Below, piece after piece: positions 32,684 through 43,342 of a DNA stretch of 64,000 bases. The first letter of the stretch is position 1. The number at the start of each line of letters is the position of its first letter. The translations under genes were made by a program, and so were the position numbers. Source of the DNA: Lonicera japonica (Eukaryota; Streptophyta; Magnoliopsida; Dipsacales; Caprifoliaceae). The notes beneath the pieces were generated by a model that did not search any database, was not told the DNA's origin, and worked only from the letters and a program-made list of their open reading frames with translations. Location: assembly GCA_021464415.1 (NCBI GenBank), contig CM038466.1, positions 54,652,613-54,716,612 of the forward strand, written 5' to 3'.

Positions 32684-33463
32684 ATGTTTTCAAAAAATTC
32701 TACTCCAAAATTAAGTCGCTCTAGTAGTGTGTCTTCCTCTTCCTCGTCTTCCAGATTCTCTTCATGTAATGTAGAATCGCTTTATGAAATCACTCATACT
32801 CCATCAACAGTTATTCCACAAACGGATTTGCCCACTGCGAATCCTTACAATGTTTTTGCTAAACCAACTCCTGTTTCATGGACAAGACAAGTTCGAAAGC
32901 TCATCTCCAGTAAATCTTCGACACTCCCCATTAAAGAATTCGTGCAAGCAAGCAAGTTTGATTCCCTGATTGTACCATTTGGTCCAGAAGAAAGGTTCTT
33001 TCCAGTTCCTCTTCCTCCAGATTTTCAGCGAATGGCTCTTACAGAAGGTTATACTCACCTGCACTTTGGAGCAATCCGATTTGCTACATTTCATGGACGA
33101 AAAGGACTCCCCGTTGTCATCAATATTGCGTTGATAGACTCCCGGTTGAAGACTTATTCCCAAGCAGTTCTTGGTACTGTCCAGGCAACCCTTAATGCTG
33201 GAACAGTATTTTTCACTCTTTACCCCAATTTCAACATCCCTGTTGCAGACAAGTACTTGGCGACAACGTTGAAAATTCAAGTTCAAATCAATGGTGCTTC
33301 CATGGTTGAAGGAACAACGGCAGCAACAATCCATCATCAAATGATCACTCGTCTACAGAATCATTCATATGATCTCTGTATTCCAGGCTCAGAAACTGCA
33401 GAAGCACTCATGCTGACGATTGATTCCAACGCAACACCAACAGCCAGCTTCATCCCAAAGTAG
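32684..33463 (+). CDS. Caulimovirid movement protein domain (EPRV copy 6)
   Basis: I chose the ATG at 32684 because lineage I has the same start context (MFSKS, 41045). The 259-codon frame has a Ser-rich N-terminus, the short NVESLYEITH motif shared with lineage I, and a 30K-type movement core (about residues 85-240: HLHFGAIRFATFHGRKGLPV, LIDSRLKTY, and a conserved glycine- and asparagine-rich end). These proteins widen plasmodesmata for cell-to-cell spread. In related viruses it is the N-terminal part of the polyprotein; here it ends at TAG 33461-33463, where the related linker sequence clearly continues. It is the only movement protein in the window. Confidence 0.82.
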   Translation: MFSKNSTPKLSRSSSVSSSSSSSRFSSCNVESLYEITHTPSTVIPQTDLPTANPYNVFAKPTPVSWTRQVRKLISSKSSTLPIKEFVQASKFDSLIVPFGPEERFFPVPLPPDFQRMALTEGYTHLHFGAIRFATFHGRKGLPVVINIALIDSRLKTYSQAVLGTVQATLNAGTVFFTLYPNFNIPVADKYLATTLKIQVQINGASMVEGTTAATIHHQMITRLQNHSYDLCIPGSETAEALMLTIDSNATPTASFIPK

Positions 33464-34192
33464 TTACCTCGTGAAGAACTCATTCGATTGTTACCAGAAA
33501 AAATGGGTAACCTCTTATGAAATCTTACATGAGTAGGCGAACAATGAATCGGTCCAATCCACAGATCCGGTTTATATCAAACGAGCCAATCGACAAGTTG
33601 AAGTAGCTTTCAATCGAAATTCTTCTCCACAGCATAATCCTTTTGTTACTGAGATCAACATGATGGAACCACTTGAGCGTCATCCTGACGATCCCGAATT
33701 CAAAAATCTTCCTATGAAGATTTTGTGTTTCACTTCTGAAGGAATTCCGGTTTATGAAGCCAAAGATTCCAAAGCACATATCTGGTATGATGAATGTCAT
33801 TGTACAGAATGTCAAGAGGCGATGTATGAAGATCAGCTTGACCCAGCTGAATTGAAACGGTATAAGCGAAGAAAAAGATCAGTGAAGGAAGGACTCTCTC
33901 ATCACAAGAACAACTGCAAGAACGCTATGAAAATGGCGATCCCACAGTTGATTTACTTTGTGAACCCTCTGGAAAGTTTGACTTTTATGTAACTTATGGT
34001 GATTCTCCAAAGCCACAAACCCCAAAAGTCACTCCCTCACCTCCACCATGTACTCCTCCTCCAAAGCCCAATAAACCATCTCCTCCAAAACCTCCTCTAT
34101 TACCACCTTATGCCCAACAAGCCTTACAAGCCTTAAAACACCTATCTCCTTTCCAACCCAACAACTTCACACCTGAACCCATCTCTTGTTTT
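33464..34192 (+). pseudogene. Movement-coat protein linker (EPRV copy 6), frameshifted
   Basis: A conserved linker beginning LPREELIRLLPEK continues directly after the stop, but goes out of frame near 33500. An open stretch at 33660-33992 carries a Cys/His group (CHCTEC) and a basic region. It ends by a second frameshift near 33975, before the proline-rich entry to the coat protein. Confidence 0.75.
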
Positions 34193-34966
34193 TTGATGGA
34201 AGAACAAGACCAGTTTCCACCTCCAGAAGACTTTGATAATCAGTCCCAAAACACTTCTCACATGTGGAAGGTAAAAAACCCTCTTCGTGGTGAACGGAAA
34301 AAGGTGACAGCAGCTGAAGCAGCATTAAACTGGCAAGCAGAGAATGCTATTGTTCAAAATTCCATGTTATCCCGAATTGCTCAAAATACCAAGTCTATGA
34401 GCAAACAAATTTCGAAGCTAGATACCATTGAAACATCCATTTATGAGATACGTGGAAAGTTGAAACAAATTGATGATCGCATGAAGCATCTTTGCAACAC
34501 AGTTACTGATTTCTCAGTGATTAATGCTCAATTTTCTGTTATGAAGCAAGAACAGAAATCTCTTCAAGCTCAGCTCGATTATCTCCAAAAAGCCCAATCA
34601 CCTCCACCTACTTTTCCAGGTCTTACAAATTCACCTCCTACCACAGGCATGTCCAATATGGATTTATGGAAGGATGTTCCCAAACGACGTCTTCCCCATT
34701 GGCCAGATCCGAAACCAAAATCCCGTTCTCCAAAACCAAAAACCCGTTATGCCTATGTCCCCAAATCTAAGCCAAACCCTCCCCGTATTACACCCAGACA
34801 TCCAGATTTTGATGATATGTTTATAGAAACCTATCGTCAACCAACCCAGTCTTCCCTCAAACCTCTTCAGTATTCCAACCCAGTTCCACCAAACCCCTCA
34901 TTCAATAAACCTATAAGTACCTATTCCCAAAAAACCAGTGCATCATCCAACCCCTTCAGCCTATAA
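34193..34966 (+). pseudogene. Coat protein N-terminal part (EPRV copy 6)
   Basis: AAEAALNWQAENA and the coiled-coil-like KQISKLDTIETSIYEIRGKL region correspond to 4310-4600 of copy 1. The frame is lost by a frameshift near 34950, shortly before the next long frame begins. Confidence 0.78.
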
Positions 34967-37900
34967 GCCAACGTATGATGATGATCCCACCAGTGGTGCA
35001 TCCACCAAACAGATGGATATGTTTGTTCATAATGACGAAAATATGCCTGAAAACCAAATTACCTCGTTTCTGAAAACCTTGGCAATGACTGATCATGAAC
35101 CAGTCAAAGCATCCAAACCTGATTTGTTTGCTAATTTCGAAGAAGTTTTTATGGCAGAACAAGTCCCTCGTCACCAACAACAACCTCCACCACCTCCTCC
35201 ACCAGAAAATAACCCAGAACCAATTGTTGAAGATCCCTCTTTTGATGACTCCTCAAATCGTGATTACGAATTGCCAAAAATTCCACCTGGCGAAAAATAC
35301 CAACAGTTTACCATTGATGATATCCCTCCAAAAGAATGGCGAGCTCGATTCCACACTTTCACTACGTGGATTCAGACTGACCTCCAACATTACTCTCAGC
35401 CAGAAGTCTTTTTAAGATTTCTTGCAAGATTAACAGGTAGATTGAAAGACTGGTATAATTCCCTTGGTGAATACAGACAGAAGATTCTCCAACAACAACC
35501 GTCAATTGATGAATTCATTGGTCTCATATACATTGAATTTGTCGGAAAGGTATCACGACATCTCGATATCCTGCGTGAAGAGTTGTTAAGCCTGAAATGT
35601 TGTTCATTAGATCTCAAAGATCTTGAGAAACACTATGATCGTATCTCTCAGCGGTTTTACATCCTTGGCGGCATTGATGATGTAAATCTCAAGCAGATTG
35701 TGTTTCACTCTTTTCCTGATTCTCTTGTAGTTGAAGCAAAGAAGCTCCTGAAGATTCAAAAGCAAGAAATCAAAGATCTCACTCTTGCAGATATCTACGA
35801 ACTTTTCGTTGATTCAGTTGAACGAATGTGCAGCCAGCAAACTCTTATGATCAACATCCAGAAAAATGCGAATAAGATTCATGATTCATGTAACAAAGAT
35901 TGGATGAAAATCAAATGCAAAAATGATAAGCAATGCGACTGCAGATCTCACAGAAAAGGAAAGCATATGCGAAGGCATCACAAAGGTAAGCGCTCGAAGC
36001 ACAAAACCTATGATGATGATAAGCCTTGGAAACGACAATCCAAACATAAAAGGTTTAAGAAAAAACCTTGGAAACTTGTCAAGCGAAGAAATTTCAGAAA
36101 GAAGCGCGGTGATGGTTATTTCATTTGTCATAAGAAAGGTCACTTTGCAAAAAACTGTCCCAATGCAAAAAAGAAAGAAGCATTTATGGCCCTTCTCCTA
36201 CAACACCATCCGGACATCCAGGAGTCTGATATTGAATCTGTCCTCTCAGCTCAAGATGAAGCATCCCCAGAAACTATCATGCAGATTCATTATTCTGACA
36301 AAGAAGTTGTATCTGACTCAGACTCAGAAACAGAAGTTCTTTCCGAATCATCTTATTCCTCCACAAGCTCAAATCTCCCAATGGTATATTCTCTTGAAGA
36401 ATGTATGTCTCTCTCTCCCCAGCCATCTCCATATGCAAAAATTTCGCTCATCAGAAAGCCTTATGCAAAACCAGTTCCCCTAATAGCCTTTTTTGATACC
36501 GGCTCAACCAAATCCTTTATGAACCCAGCGAAACTACCATCTTCCTATTGGCAGAAATGTCCTCCTCTGGCATTTCAAGTTGCAAATGGTGAATACCTCA
36601 CTGTCGATACTATTTCCAAATCCATCCAATTACAAATTTTCCCTGGAAAGACTATCCGACATAAAGTTTATGGAAGTGACCTCCCTCGCAAGGATATTCT
36701 TATTGGCTTCGACATCATACGTCAAATTTCAAAAGTAAATTTTGATGATGATGGTCTTCGATTCAAAAAATTCATGTTACCATGGATTAATCCAAAAGAA
36801 GCTAACCATATCCAAGCCCCAATCCCAGTTCTTGAATCCCTCACCAGTCCCTCTTCCATTGAAGTCCTCACCAGCCAAATCATAAAAACCTCATGTGCAA
36901 AATCCCACACTGAATTCCTGCAAAAATGTTCCAATCCTCTCTGGCAAAACCCCAAATACTTCGTGAAACTCCCATTCAAGTTAAACGAAGATGTTAACCC
37001 CACCAAAGCCTCTCATTCAGGAATGAATCCTGAACATCTTTCATTGGCAATAGAAGAATTGAACACATTGTTAAAGCAAAAGCTTATTGAAGAAACAGCT
37101 TCTCAATGGGCATGTGAAGCCTTCTATGTCAACAAAAGATCAGAGCAAGTTAGAGGAAAAATGCGTCTCGTCATAAATTATCAGCCATTAAACCACTTCC
37201 TCTTGAGTGATAAGTTCCCACTTCCCCAAAAGCATTCGTTGTTCAGCCAATTATCCCATGCAAAGATATTCTCAAAGTTTGATCTAAAAGCAGGCTTTTG
37301 GCAAATTGGAATTGAACCAAGTGAACGACACAAGATAGCATTTTGTATCCCTGGTTATGATTACCAGTGGACTGTCATGCCTTTTGGTCTCAAAAATGCT
37401 CCCTCTGTCTTTCAGCGAACTATGGCAGATATTTTCCAGCCTCTCATGGCTAATGCACTCATCTACATCGATGATATACTTCTATATTCTATGGACATGG
37501 AATCCCATCTGAACCTCTTATCCCATTTTTACCAACTCGTCCTAGAAAATGGAATTATGTTATCCCAGAAAAAGATGATCATTGCGACTACAGAAATTGA
37601 TTTCCTTGGAATGAAAATTTTTAATGGTCAAATCCAGTTGCAACCTCACATTGCAAAAGATCTCCTTAAATTCCCAGATAAACTTACCTCCGTCACTCAG
37701 ATTCAGCAATTTCTTGGCCTTGTGAATTATATGTCACAATTCATTCCCAACCTCTTAAAATACACAGGTCCTTTAGCTGAACTCCTCAAAAAAACCCCTT
37801 CCCCATGGTCTCAAGTTCATTTTGCATGTGTCCAGAAGCTTAAGAAACTGACTCAATATCTCCCTCCTTTACAAATTCCATCCACCGGCAATAGAATCCT

Positions 37901-38195
37901 ACAAACAGATGCTAGTGATCTCTATTGGGCAGCAATTCTATTTGAAGAAATTGATGGAAAAAGAAATGTATGCGGATATAAGTCAGGCAAGTTCAAGCAA
38001 TCTGAAAGCCATTACCACTCCACTTTCAAAGAAATTCTTGCAATACGCAGAGGAATTGAAAAGTTTCAGTTTTATCTCATTGGTCATTATTTCACCATTA
38101 AGACAGATATGAAATCTTTTCCAGCTATGTTAAAGTTCAAGCATAAGCAAATTCTCAATCCTCAATTGTTGCGATGGTATGAATGGTTTTCCTAA
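34938..38195 (+). CDS. Coat protein core-protease-RT-RNase H (EPRV copy 6)
   Basis: A 1085-codon open frame, the longest in the window. In order: capsid core (RFLARLTGRLKDWYNSLGEY), basic patch, a knuckle with a missing first cysteine (YFICHKKGHFAKNC, about 36118-36159), aspartic protease (FDTGSTKSFM, about 36493), RT (KFDLKAGFWQ, VMPFGLKNAPSVFQ, catalytic YIDDILLYS about 37463-37489) and RNase H (LQTDASDLYWAAIL). It ends with TAA at 38193-38195 inside the conserved EWFS tail of RNase H, where copies 3 and 5 have a sense codon. The frame continues in phase to ORF2. No natural N-terminus is attached because of the frameshifts upstream. Confidence 0.85.
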   Translation: MHHPTPSAYKPTYDDDPTSGASTKQMDMFVHNDENMPENQITSFLKTLAMTDHEPVKASKPDLFANFEEVFMAEQVPRHQQQPPPPPPPENNPEPIVEDPSFDDSSNRDYELPKIPPGEKYQQFTIDDIPPKEWRARFHTFTTWIQTDLQHYSQPEVFLRFLARLTGRLKDWYNSLGEYRQKILQQQPSIDEFIGLIYIEFVGKVSRHLDILREELLSLKCCSLDLKDLEKHYDRISQRFYILGGIDDVNLKQIVFHSFPDSLVVEAKKLLKIQKQEIKDLTLADIYELFVDSVERMCSQQTLMINIQKNANKIHDSCNKDWMKIKCKNDKQCDCRSHRKGKHMRRHHKGKRSKHKTYDDDKPWKRQSKHKRFKKKPWKLVKRRNFRKKRGDGYFICHKKGHFAKNCPNAKKKEAFMALLLQHHPDIQESDIESVLSAQDEASPETIMQIHYSDKEVVSDSDSETEVLSESSYSSTSSNLPMVYSLEECMSLSPQPSPYAKISLIRKPYAKPVPLIAFFDTGSTKSFMNPAKLPSSYWQKCPPLAFQVANGEYLTVDTISKSIQLQIFPGKTIRHKVYGSDLPRKDILIGFDIIRQISKVNFDDDGLRFKKFMLPWINPKEANHIQAPIPVLESLTSPSSIEVLTSQIIKTSCAKSHTEFLQKCSNPLWQNPKYFVKLPFKLNEDVNPTKASHSGMNPEHLSLAIEELNTLLKQKLIEETASQWACEAFYVNKRSEQVRGKMRLVINYQPLNHFLLSDKFPLPQKHSLFSQLSHAKIFSKFDLKAGFWQIGIEPSERHKIAFCIPGYDYQWTVMPFGLKNAPSVFQRTMADIFQPLMANALIYIDDILLYSMDMESHLNLLSHFYQLVLENGIMLSQKKMIIATTEIDFLGMKIFNGQIQLQPHIAKDLLKFPDKLTSVTQIQQFLGLVNYMSQFIPNLLKYTGPLAELLKKTPSPWSQVHFACVQKLKKLTQYLPPLQIPSTGNRILQTDASDLYWAAILFEEIDGKRNVCGYKSGKFKQSESHYHSTFKEILAIRRGIEKFQFYLIGHYFTIKTDMKSFPAMLKFKHKQILNPQLLRWYEWFS

Positions 38196-39549
38196 TGGTC
38201 CTTTACAGCAAAACATATCCCAGAAAAACAGAATGTAATAGCAGACTATTACTCCAGAACCCAACCAAACCAGTTATCCCACATTGACTCTCCAAAAGAA
38301 ACCCCTACCTGCAAGCCTTATAAATACCAACCCTTGCAACCCCAAAACCCACAAATCCTACCTTGCATCTTCCCTATAGAAGAAATCCTTTCTCAAATTC
38401 CCTCTTCAAAAATGGATCCCACAAACCAAGCCATCTCTTCCAACTCCTCTAAACCCGAACCACTTTCTCACCCATTCCAGTTCTCAGACTTTACCCCTCT
38501 CCTTGAACCCTTGGAAGCAATTCCATATCTCCCAAGTGAAATCCAGGATATGATATTTGTCAAGTGGATCAAGCTTAGTGACAAGGAACTTGTCATAAAG
38601 TTTCTTGAGATTACCCTCACGAACTACGGTCTTGTTTTCCGTGGTCTCCGTCTCCACCCAGCTTATCCATTTCTCTCAGTCTTCCATATTCATCGTCCCT
38701 GCAGAGTTCCCATACAGGCACTTGTATTTCTCTGGTATCTTACTAGAGCATATACAATATGCATTGTTTTTTATGCTCCAGTTCTTCTCCAGTACCTTCG
38801 AATTACGCAGGCAGATCCAGAAATTCAAGGTTTCTACAATGAGTTGTACAATCCTACTGCAAGTGGAACGTACAATTTGCTCACATTTCTCAAATGGTTT
38901 AAATCTCCTCAGCAATGGTTGGACTTACTCCAGACTCACCCTAATCGGTATTGTATGATCCAGTTCAATAAACCTTTAAAGGAACCTTACCCTGAAAAGT
39001 GAAAATGCTCAGATTACGAAACGGTTTCCACGCAATCTAGCAAAATCAATCAAAGAACCTGAGAATGCAGCATATGTCGAATTCTTACAAGAGATGTGTA
39101 CTCTCAATAAGGTAGACTATGATTCAGTTCCAAACTCCATAAAATTTGGAAATGACCCATGGATTACCCCAGATATGCAAGATGTTTCGTGTGCTCCTCT
39201 CTTTGAATGTTTGTACACCTATGCGACAAAGCATTTTTGGGAAGAAGGTGAACAAAGTTCAGAAACTATTGCGTTCGTTGATATGAGTTCAGACTCAACA
39301 AAAGAAGGTGAACCAGATCCAGAAGAAGTCCAGGCAGCAACAGATTTAGCAGCAGCAGCACAAGTAGCAGAAGGATGGGAAGTAAACTTCATCCCTGAAC
39401 ATGAAATCCCTGATCATATCTCTGACTATGATGCTGATGATGAAGAATATGAACCCTTGTGGCATAACCTTGATGATGATCATTGGAACCACAACCACTC
39501 TCCTGAAGCTCCATACACTCCAGATTACAGCGGCAATGAGACAGACTAG
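38196..39549 (+). pseudogene. EPRV ORF2 / C-terminal domain (copy 6), frameshifted
   Basis: In the same frame as the polymerase after the TAA at 38193. The likely counterpart of the lineage I methionine is the ATG at 38412 (MDPTNQAISSNSS). Shared motifs are LLEPLEAIPYLPSEIQD, FRGLRLHPAYPF and LTFLKWFKSPQQW. The frame ends at TGA near 39000-39002 through a frameshift; the rest (39094-39549) holds the LNKVDYDSVP motif and an acidic tail ending GNETD, as in lineage I. Function unknown, but its retention in two lineages argues that it mattered to the virus. Confidence 0.8.
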
Positions 39550-40120
39550 TTTAACTCGTTCTTGACTCACTGTCGGCAACGACTTGACTCTCTTAACTCG
39601 CATCTCGGCAAAGCATTTTCTTTGTGTCACTTTTGGCCAGTGTCCTGTCCTTGTTTGTCGGCCATCCCGTTGAACTTTTACTTTTGCTTTTATAAAGTTA
39701 TTTGTCGTGTTTGTATAATTGAGAAGGAATCTCTCCTTTTTCAAAGTTGTAATTATTAATCCTTTCCAACTGTATGGTTGTAAGCGTCTTGGCTCAGCTA
39801 TTTATAGAGAGCTCTTAGTTTAGTTTTAGGCGGAGAGTGAGCAGAGTTGGAGTTTGATGAAGCGATTGTAGTTTGGTGAAGAAGTCGTGTACTTCTCTGT
39901 AATTCCCTCTTTCTCTTCAGATGAATAAAAAATGCCTATTTTATTTTATATAATTCTTAGTCTTATTTTCTTTCTTAGTATTAGTCTATGTTTAGTTCTT
40001 ATTAAATATGCCTGTTCTATTTTATATGTATTATGTCACCCCAATCCTAGCCCAATTTATGTATAAGTTGTTATTCTCCGATTTTATTTAAGCTCTATAG
40101 TTTTGCGGTATTGCGTAGTC
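39550..40120 (+). promoter_or_regulatory. EPRV copy 6 promoter, polyadenylation region
   Basis: TATA-like TATTTATA at 39799-39806; AATAAA at 39924-39929 is placed for pregenomic RNA polyadenylation shortly after the presumed transcript start, the usual caulimovirid arrangement. Confidence 0.7.
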
Positions 40121-40155
40121 CAAAACTACGAATATCTGTATCCCCCCCCCTTAAT
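40121..40155 (+). repeat. Right terminal redundancy of EPRV copy 6
   Basis: Repeat of 32088-32122, followed by scrambled viral scraps (40156-40221) that include TTTTCTTCCAATCATTTCC, a piece of coat-protein DNA. Confidence 0.85.
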
Positions 40156-40434
40156 AGGCATTTCCTGATAATTTTGGATTTTCTTCCAATCATTTCCAAT
40201 AACTTCAGGCATGGGTATTTCATACAGAATTATATTATTTTATATAATTCTGTGTTTGTTATTATTTCTTGGTACTGGTCTATGTTTAGTTATCCTTAAG
40301 CATGCCTGTACTCTTCTATATGTCCTACGTAACCTCGATACTGGCCCTATTTATACTTAAGCTTTATTTTTAGAGTGTGTCTCTTCCCCTTTTATTGCGT
40401 AGAACTAAACTACGGATAATTCCCCCTCTTATAA

Positions 40435-40449
40435 TTGTATCAGATGTAG
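40435..40449 (+). promoter_or_regulatory. Degenerate primer-binding site (EPRV copy 4)
   Basis: TTGTATCAGATGTAG at the homologous position, with two differences from copies 1, 3 and 5; still recognisable. Confidence 0.7.
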
Positions 40450-41044
40450 TTATGTATATTTGTGAGTTGTCTTTTCTGGTATATTTATGGCGTTAAGGAT
40501 TCTGGTAATAAGCAATTCTTTCTTTAACACTTGATTAAAACTTTTCTTGTTTAAATAAACATATTTTTCATTGATATTTATACTTTGATTAGTATGAAAA
40601 TTCTGAAGAATGATAAGTATGCTCTACAGCTGCCACTTACCATCTTCGTTTGATTTTAGTATGCTCTGTGACTGCCATCTCGTATGGATCTCTCACACCA
40701 GAACACTCAGATTAAGTTGTGTGGATCTCCTGTATCAGAAAACGTTTATTCTAATTTTCTGAACACTGGTATAAATCTTTTGTTTACACAAAATGTTATC
40801 CTCTCATATATGGACATGTGTTTGAGCGCCAGGGTTTTAGGCGATGGACAGCCGTTTGTTTACCTGATAAATGCTCGCAATTTGTGGTCAAATATGAGAT
40901 TATAGATTTTGTTGTAACAAAGGGTCGTCGATCTATTGATAATCTTGTTTCAACGGTCACAAGAAAAATTTTGCTTAATTGCTATTGAAAGCATGATTTA
41001 TCACCAGAAATCCTTGTCGTCATAAATTACCTACTTTAAAAAAA
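40450..41044 (+). other. EPRV copy 4 leader with paired repeats and a small frame
   Basis: The paired direct repeats are at 40616-40637/40658-40678 and 40685-40704/40722-40741. A 73-codon frame at 40684-40905 (MDLSHQNTQIK) lies across them; its first 42 codons are also present in copy 3. Leaders of caulimovirids usually contain several small frames that are bypassed, so I do not call it a gene. Confidence 0.7.
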
Positions 41045-43327
41045 ATGTTTTCGAAATCTAAGTCAATGTCTGCATCTTCGTCTAAGTCTATTAGTCCTTC
41101 TGAGTCTCTTAAATCCGAGTCGTTTAGGTCAAACAGTTCTCGTAGTGATAATATCGAGTCTTTGTATGAGATTACCCATCTTCCAGATACAAAAATCCCA
41201 GAAACTAAATTAGATATGACAAATCCTTACCATGTTTTCCAAAAGCCCATGCCTACACCACCACCAGAAATACCCCAGTGCAAACCACCTTCTCCACCGC
41301 CACCCACTCCTCCAAAAACACCCCCTCAACGTGTCACTTATGGAGAAAAGCCCATGCCTACACCACCACCAGAAATACCCCAGTGCAAACCACCTTCTCC
41401 ACCGCCACCCACTCCTCCAAAATCACCCCTTCAACGCCTTTCACCATATACCCAGAAAGCCCTTAAAGCACTTGGTCGTCCTTACCGCCAAGAACCACCA
41501 CCAGTCGCCCATAAAATACCTCCTCAGCCAGAACCCCTCTCATGCTACTTCATGGCTCAAGAATCAGAACTCTCAGAGCCTTACTTCCCTCCTGCTGAAG
41601 ATTTTGATAACCTAACCACCCATGTTAGCCACAGATGGAAGATTCCAGATCCCACTTCTATTGGTTCCGATGGACAGGTTAAAAAAGTTACAGCAGCTGA
41701 AGCAGCGCTCAATTGGCAAGCAGAAAATGCAATTGCACAGAATAAGGTCCTTTCTCAGATTGCCCAGCAAACCCAGCAAATGAATAAGAGAATCTCTTCT
41801 CTTGCTACCATCCCTGATATGATTGTTGACATCAAAATGAGAATTAAAACCTTAAATGAACAGATGCATTATATGGCTACAACAGTCCATGATTTTGCTG
41901 CCACCGCAAACTTCTTTCGTGAAAATGAGACAGAAAAGCGAGCTCTTCAAGCTCAGCTTGAATCAATTGAAAGAAGCCAATATGCCCCGCATGCTTATAA
42001 TCATGAGAAACCTTTACCCAAATCCCTTTTCCCGAATACACGTGATATCCCTGATGTTTCAATCTTCTACCCCACTGAACCACCAGTTCAAAATACTTTT
42101 AATCCAGCAGAATATACCCTGGCCAACCCTCATTCTTCTTCCCTCAATCTTTGGGATGAACCCCCCAAGCGTCGATTACCTCCATGGTCATCTCCCCCAA
42201 AATCCAAACCAGTTCCCAAACCAGTTTTCAGACCTCCCAAATCAAATTACCCGTTCAAAGCCAAACATCTATCTGAAATTGATTGGTCCTCAGCACGCGC
42301 TGATTTTCACAGCATATCAGCTCCTCCAATAGCCAGAAAAGCCCGTGGAATTGTACTTCATGAACCTCCACCTACACCCATTTCCACCGTGAAGTCAACT
42401 ACCACTTCACCGGCAACCAATCCAGAAGCCTACCGTCATCCATCTACCGCTACCGATGTTATCCAAGGCGCCTCTACCAAACCTATGGATATGTTTGCAA
42501 TGGAAATACCTGAAAACCAACCAGTTAATCACATAGCCTCATTCCTCAGAGCCCTTACCCTTTCTGACCATACTCCTGTTAAAACTGAGTCTGATGATTT
42601 GTTTGGTTCATTTGAACAAATGTACTCAGCTCAAACCTCTAATACTCAACCCACTGAAGACGCCACAGAACCAATGGTTGAAGATCCCCCAGATAACCCT
42701 CAACCAAATCCTGTCCCACCTCCAGCTCAAGTCCCGACTAACCATCACCAAGAGAATCATCTACGGTTTACCCTAGATGATATTAAACCTAAATTTTGGC
42801 GAGACCGATTCTTTCAATTTAAAGCTTGGATTATTGCCGATAATGAGCTTTATGATCTTCGGTCAGTGTTTAAGCGATTCCTTGCTCGCTTAACAGGACG
42901 TTTGCATGATTGGTACGACTCTCTACAAGAATACAGACAACTTCAACTGCAACAAGTTACTTCTGTTGATGTATTTCTTGGTACCATTTACAATGAGTTT
43001 GTTGGAACTCCGTCCAAATTTGGTGATATAGCCTGTTCAGAATTTATGGGAATGAAGTGTTGTTCTCTCCAAGAAGCCGATCTTGAACGACACTATGACC
43101 ACATGTCAAAGAGATTTTACATCCTTGGTGGAATTGATGATCCCAACCTTAAGCAGATTTTCTTCCAATCATTTCCTAATGCACTTGTTTCAGAAGCTGA
43201 GAAGTTATTAAAGATTAAAAAGTTAGAGCTTAAAACTCTTTCTTTGGGTCGCATCTACGAATTGCTTATTACCAGAATCCTTAATGCCATAAATATACCA
43301 GAAAAGACTACTCACAAATATACATAA
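41045..43327 (+). pseudogene. Chimeric coat-protein frame lacking the movement domain (EPRV copy 4)
   Basis: A 760-codon open frame that begins like the copy 6 movement protein (MFSKS, Ser-rich, NIESLYEITH, about 65 residues) and then passes straight to the proline-rich region before the coat protein, so the movement core is gone. A 105-bp in-frame tandem duplication follows. The coiled coil and capsid core continue to the LGRIYELL motif, then the frame reads 18 codons of inverted leader (after 43268) and stops at 43325-43327. Knuckle, protease and polymerase are absent. It is uninterrupted, so a capsid-like fragment could in principle be translated; no evidence that it is. Confidence 0.85.
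41241..41428 (+). repeat. 105-bp in-frame tandem duplication in the proline-rich region
   Basis: AAAAGCCCATGCCTACACC starts at 41241 and again at 41346, an exact 105-bp (35-codon) offset. Both units code for KPMPTPPPEIPQCKPP followed by a PSPPPPTPPK block. The second unit is followed by the normal downstream sequence. Confidence 0.9.
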
Positions 43328-43342
43328 CTACCTCTGATACCA
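43328..43342 (-). promoter_or_regulatory. tRNA-Met primer-binding site (EPRV copy 5)
   Basis: The minus strand reads TGGTATCAGAGGTAG, as in copies 1 and 3. Confidence 0.85.

Larger units (their letters stand above)
32088..40155 (+). mobile_element. EPRV copy 6: near-complete caulimovirid genome, lineage II
   Basis: The copy is 8.07 kb, starting and ending at the primer-site gap with a 34-35 bp terminal redundancy (32088-32122 and 40121-40155, CAAAACTACGAATATCTG plus a C-run and TTAAT). Order: primer site, leader, movement protein, coat protein, protease, RT, RNase H, ORF2, promoter. It is clearly diverged at protein level from the other copies (same motifs, many substitutions), so it represents a second virus lineage. 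Breaks: a stop and a frameshift after the movement protein, two more frameshifts in the coat-protein N-terminus, a TAA after RNase H and a frameshift in ORF2. Confidence 0.9.
40222..43268 (+). mobile_element. EPRV copy 4: promoter end, leader and deleted polyprotein start, lineage I
   Basis: Contains the downstream part of the promoter region, a mutated primer site, the full leader and the N-terminal half of the polyprotein with the movement domain deleted. It ends in coat-protein DNA at an inverted junction (GAATTGCTTA, 43259-43268). Confidence 0.87.

Noticed and set aside
32876..33340. Antisense frame of 154 codons opposite the movement protein
   Set aside because: It mirrors a conserved sense gene, shows no family resemblance and has no counterpart in lineage I.
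32660..33463. Upstream non-ATG start for the movement protein
   Set aside because: A GTG 24 bp upstream is in frame, but the ATG at 32684 matches the start context of lineage I at 41045, and plants rarely start at GTG.
40684..40905. Small leader frame as a real viral gene
   Set aside because: In copy 3 it diverges after about 42 codons because of the Tat junction, and copy 6 has no equivalent frame at the same place; caulimovirid leaders commonly contain such short frames.
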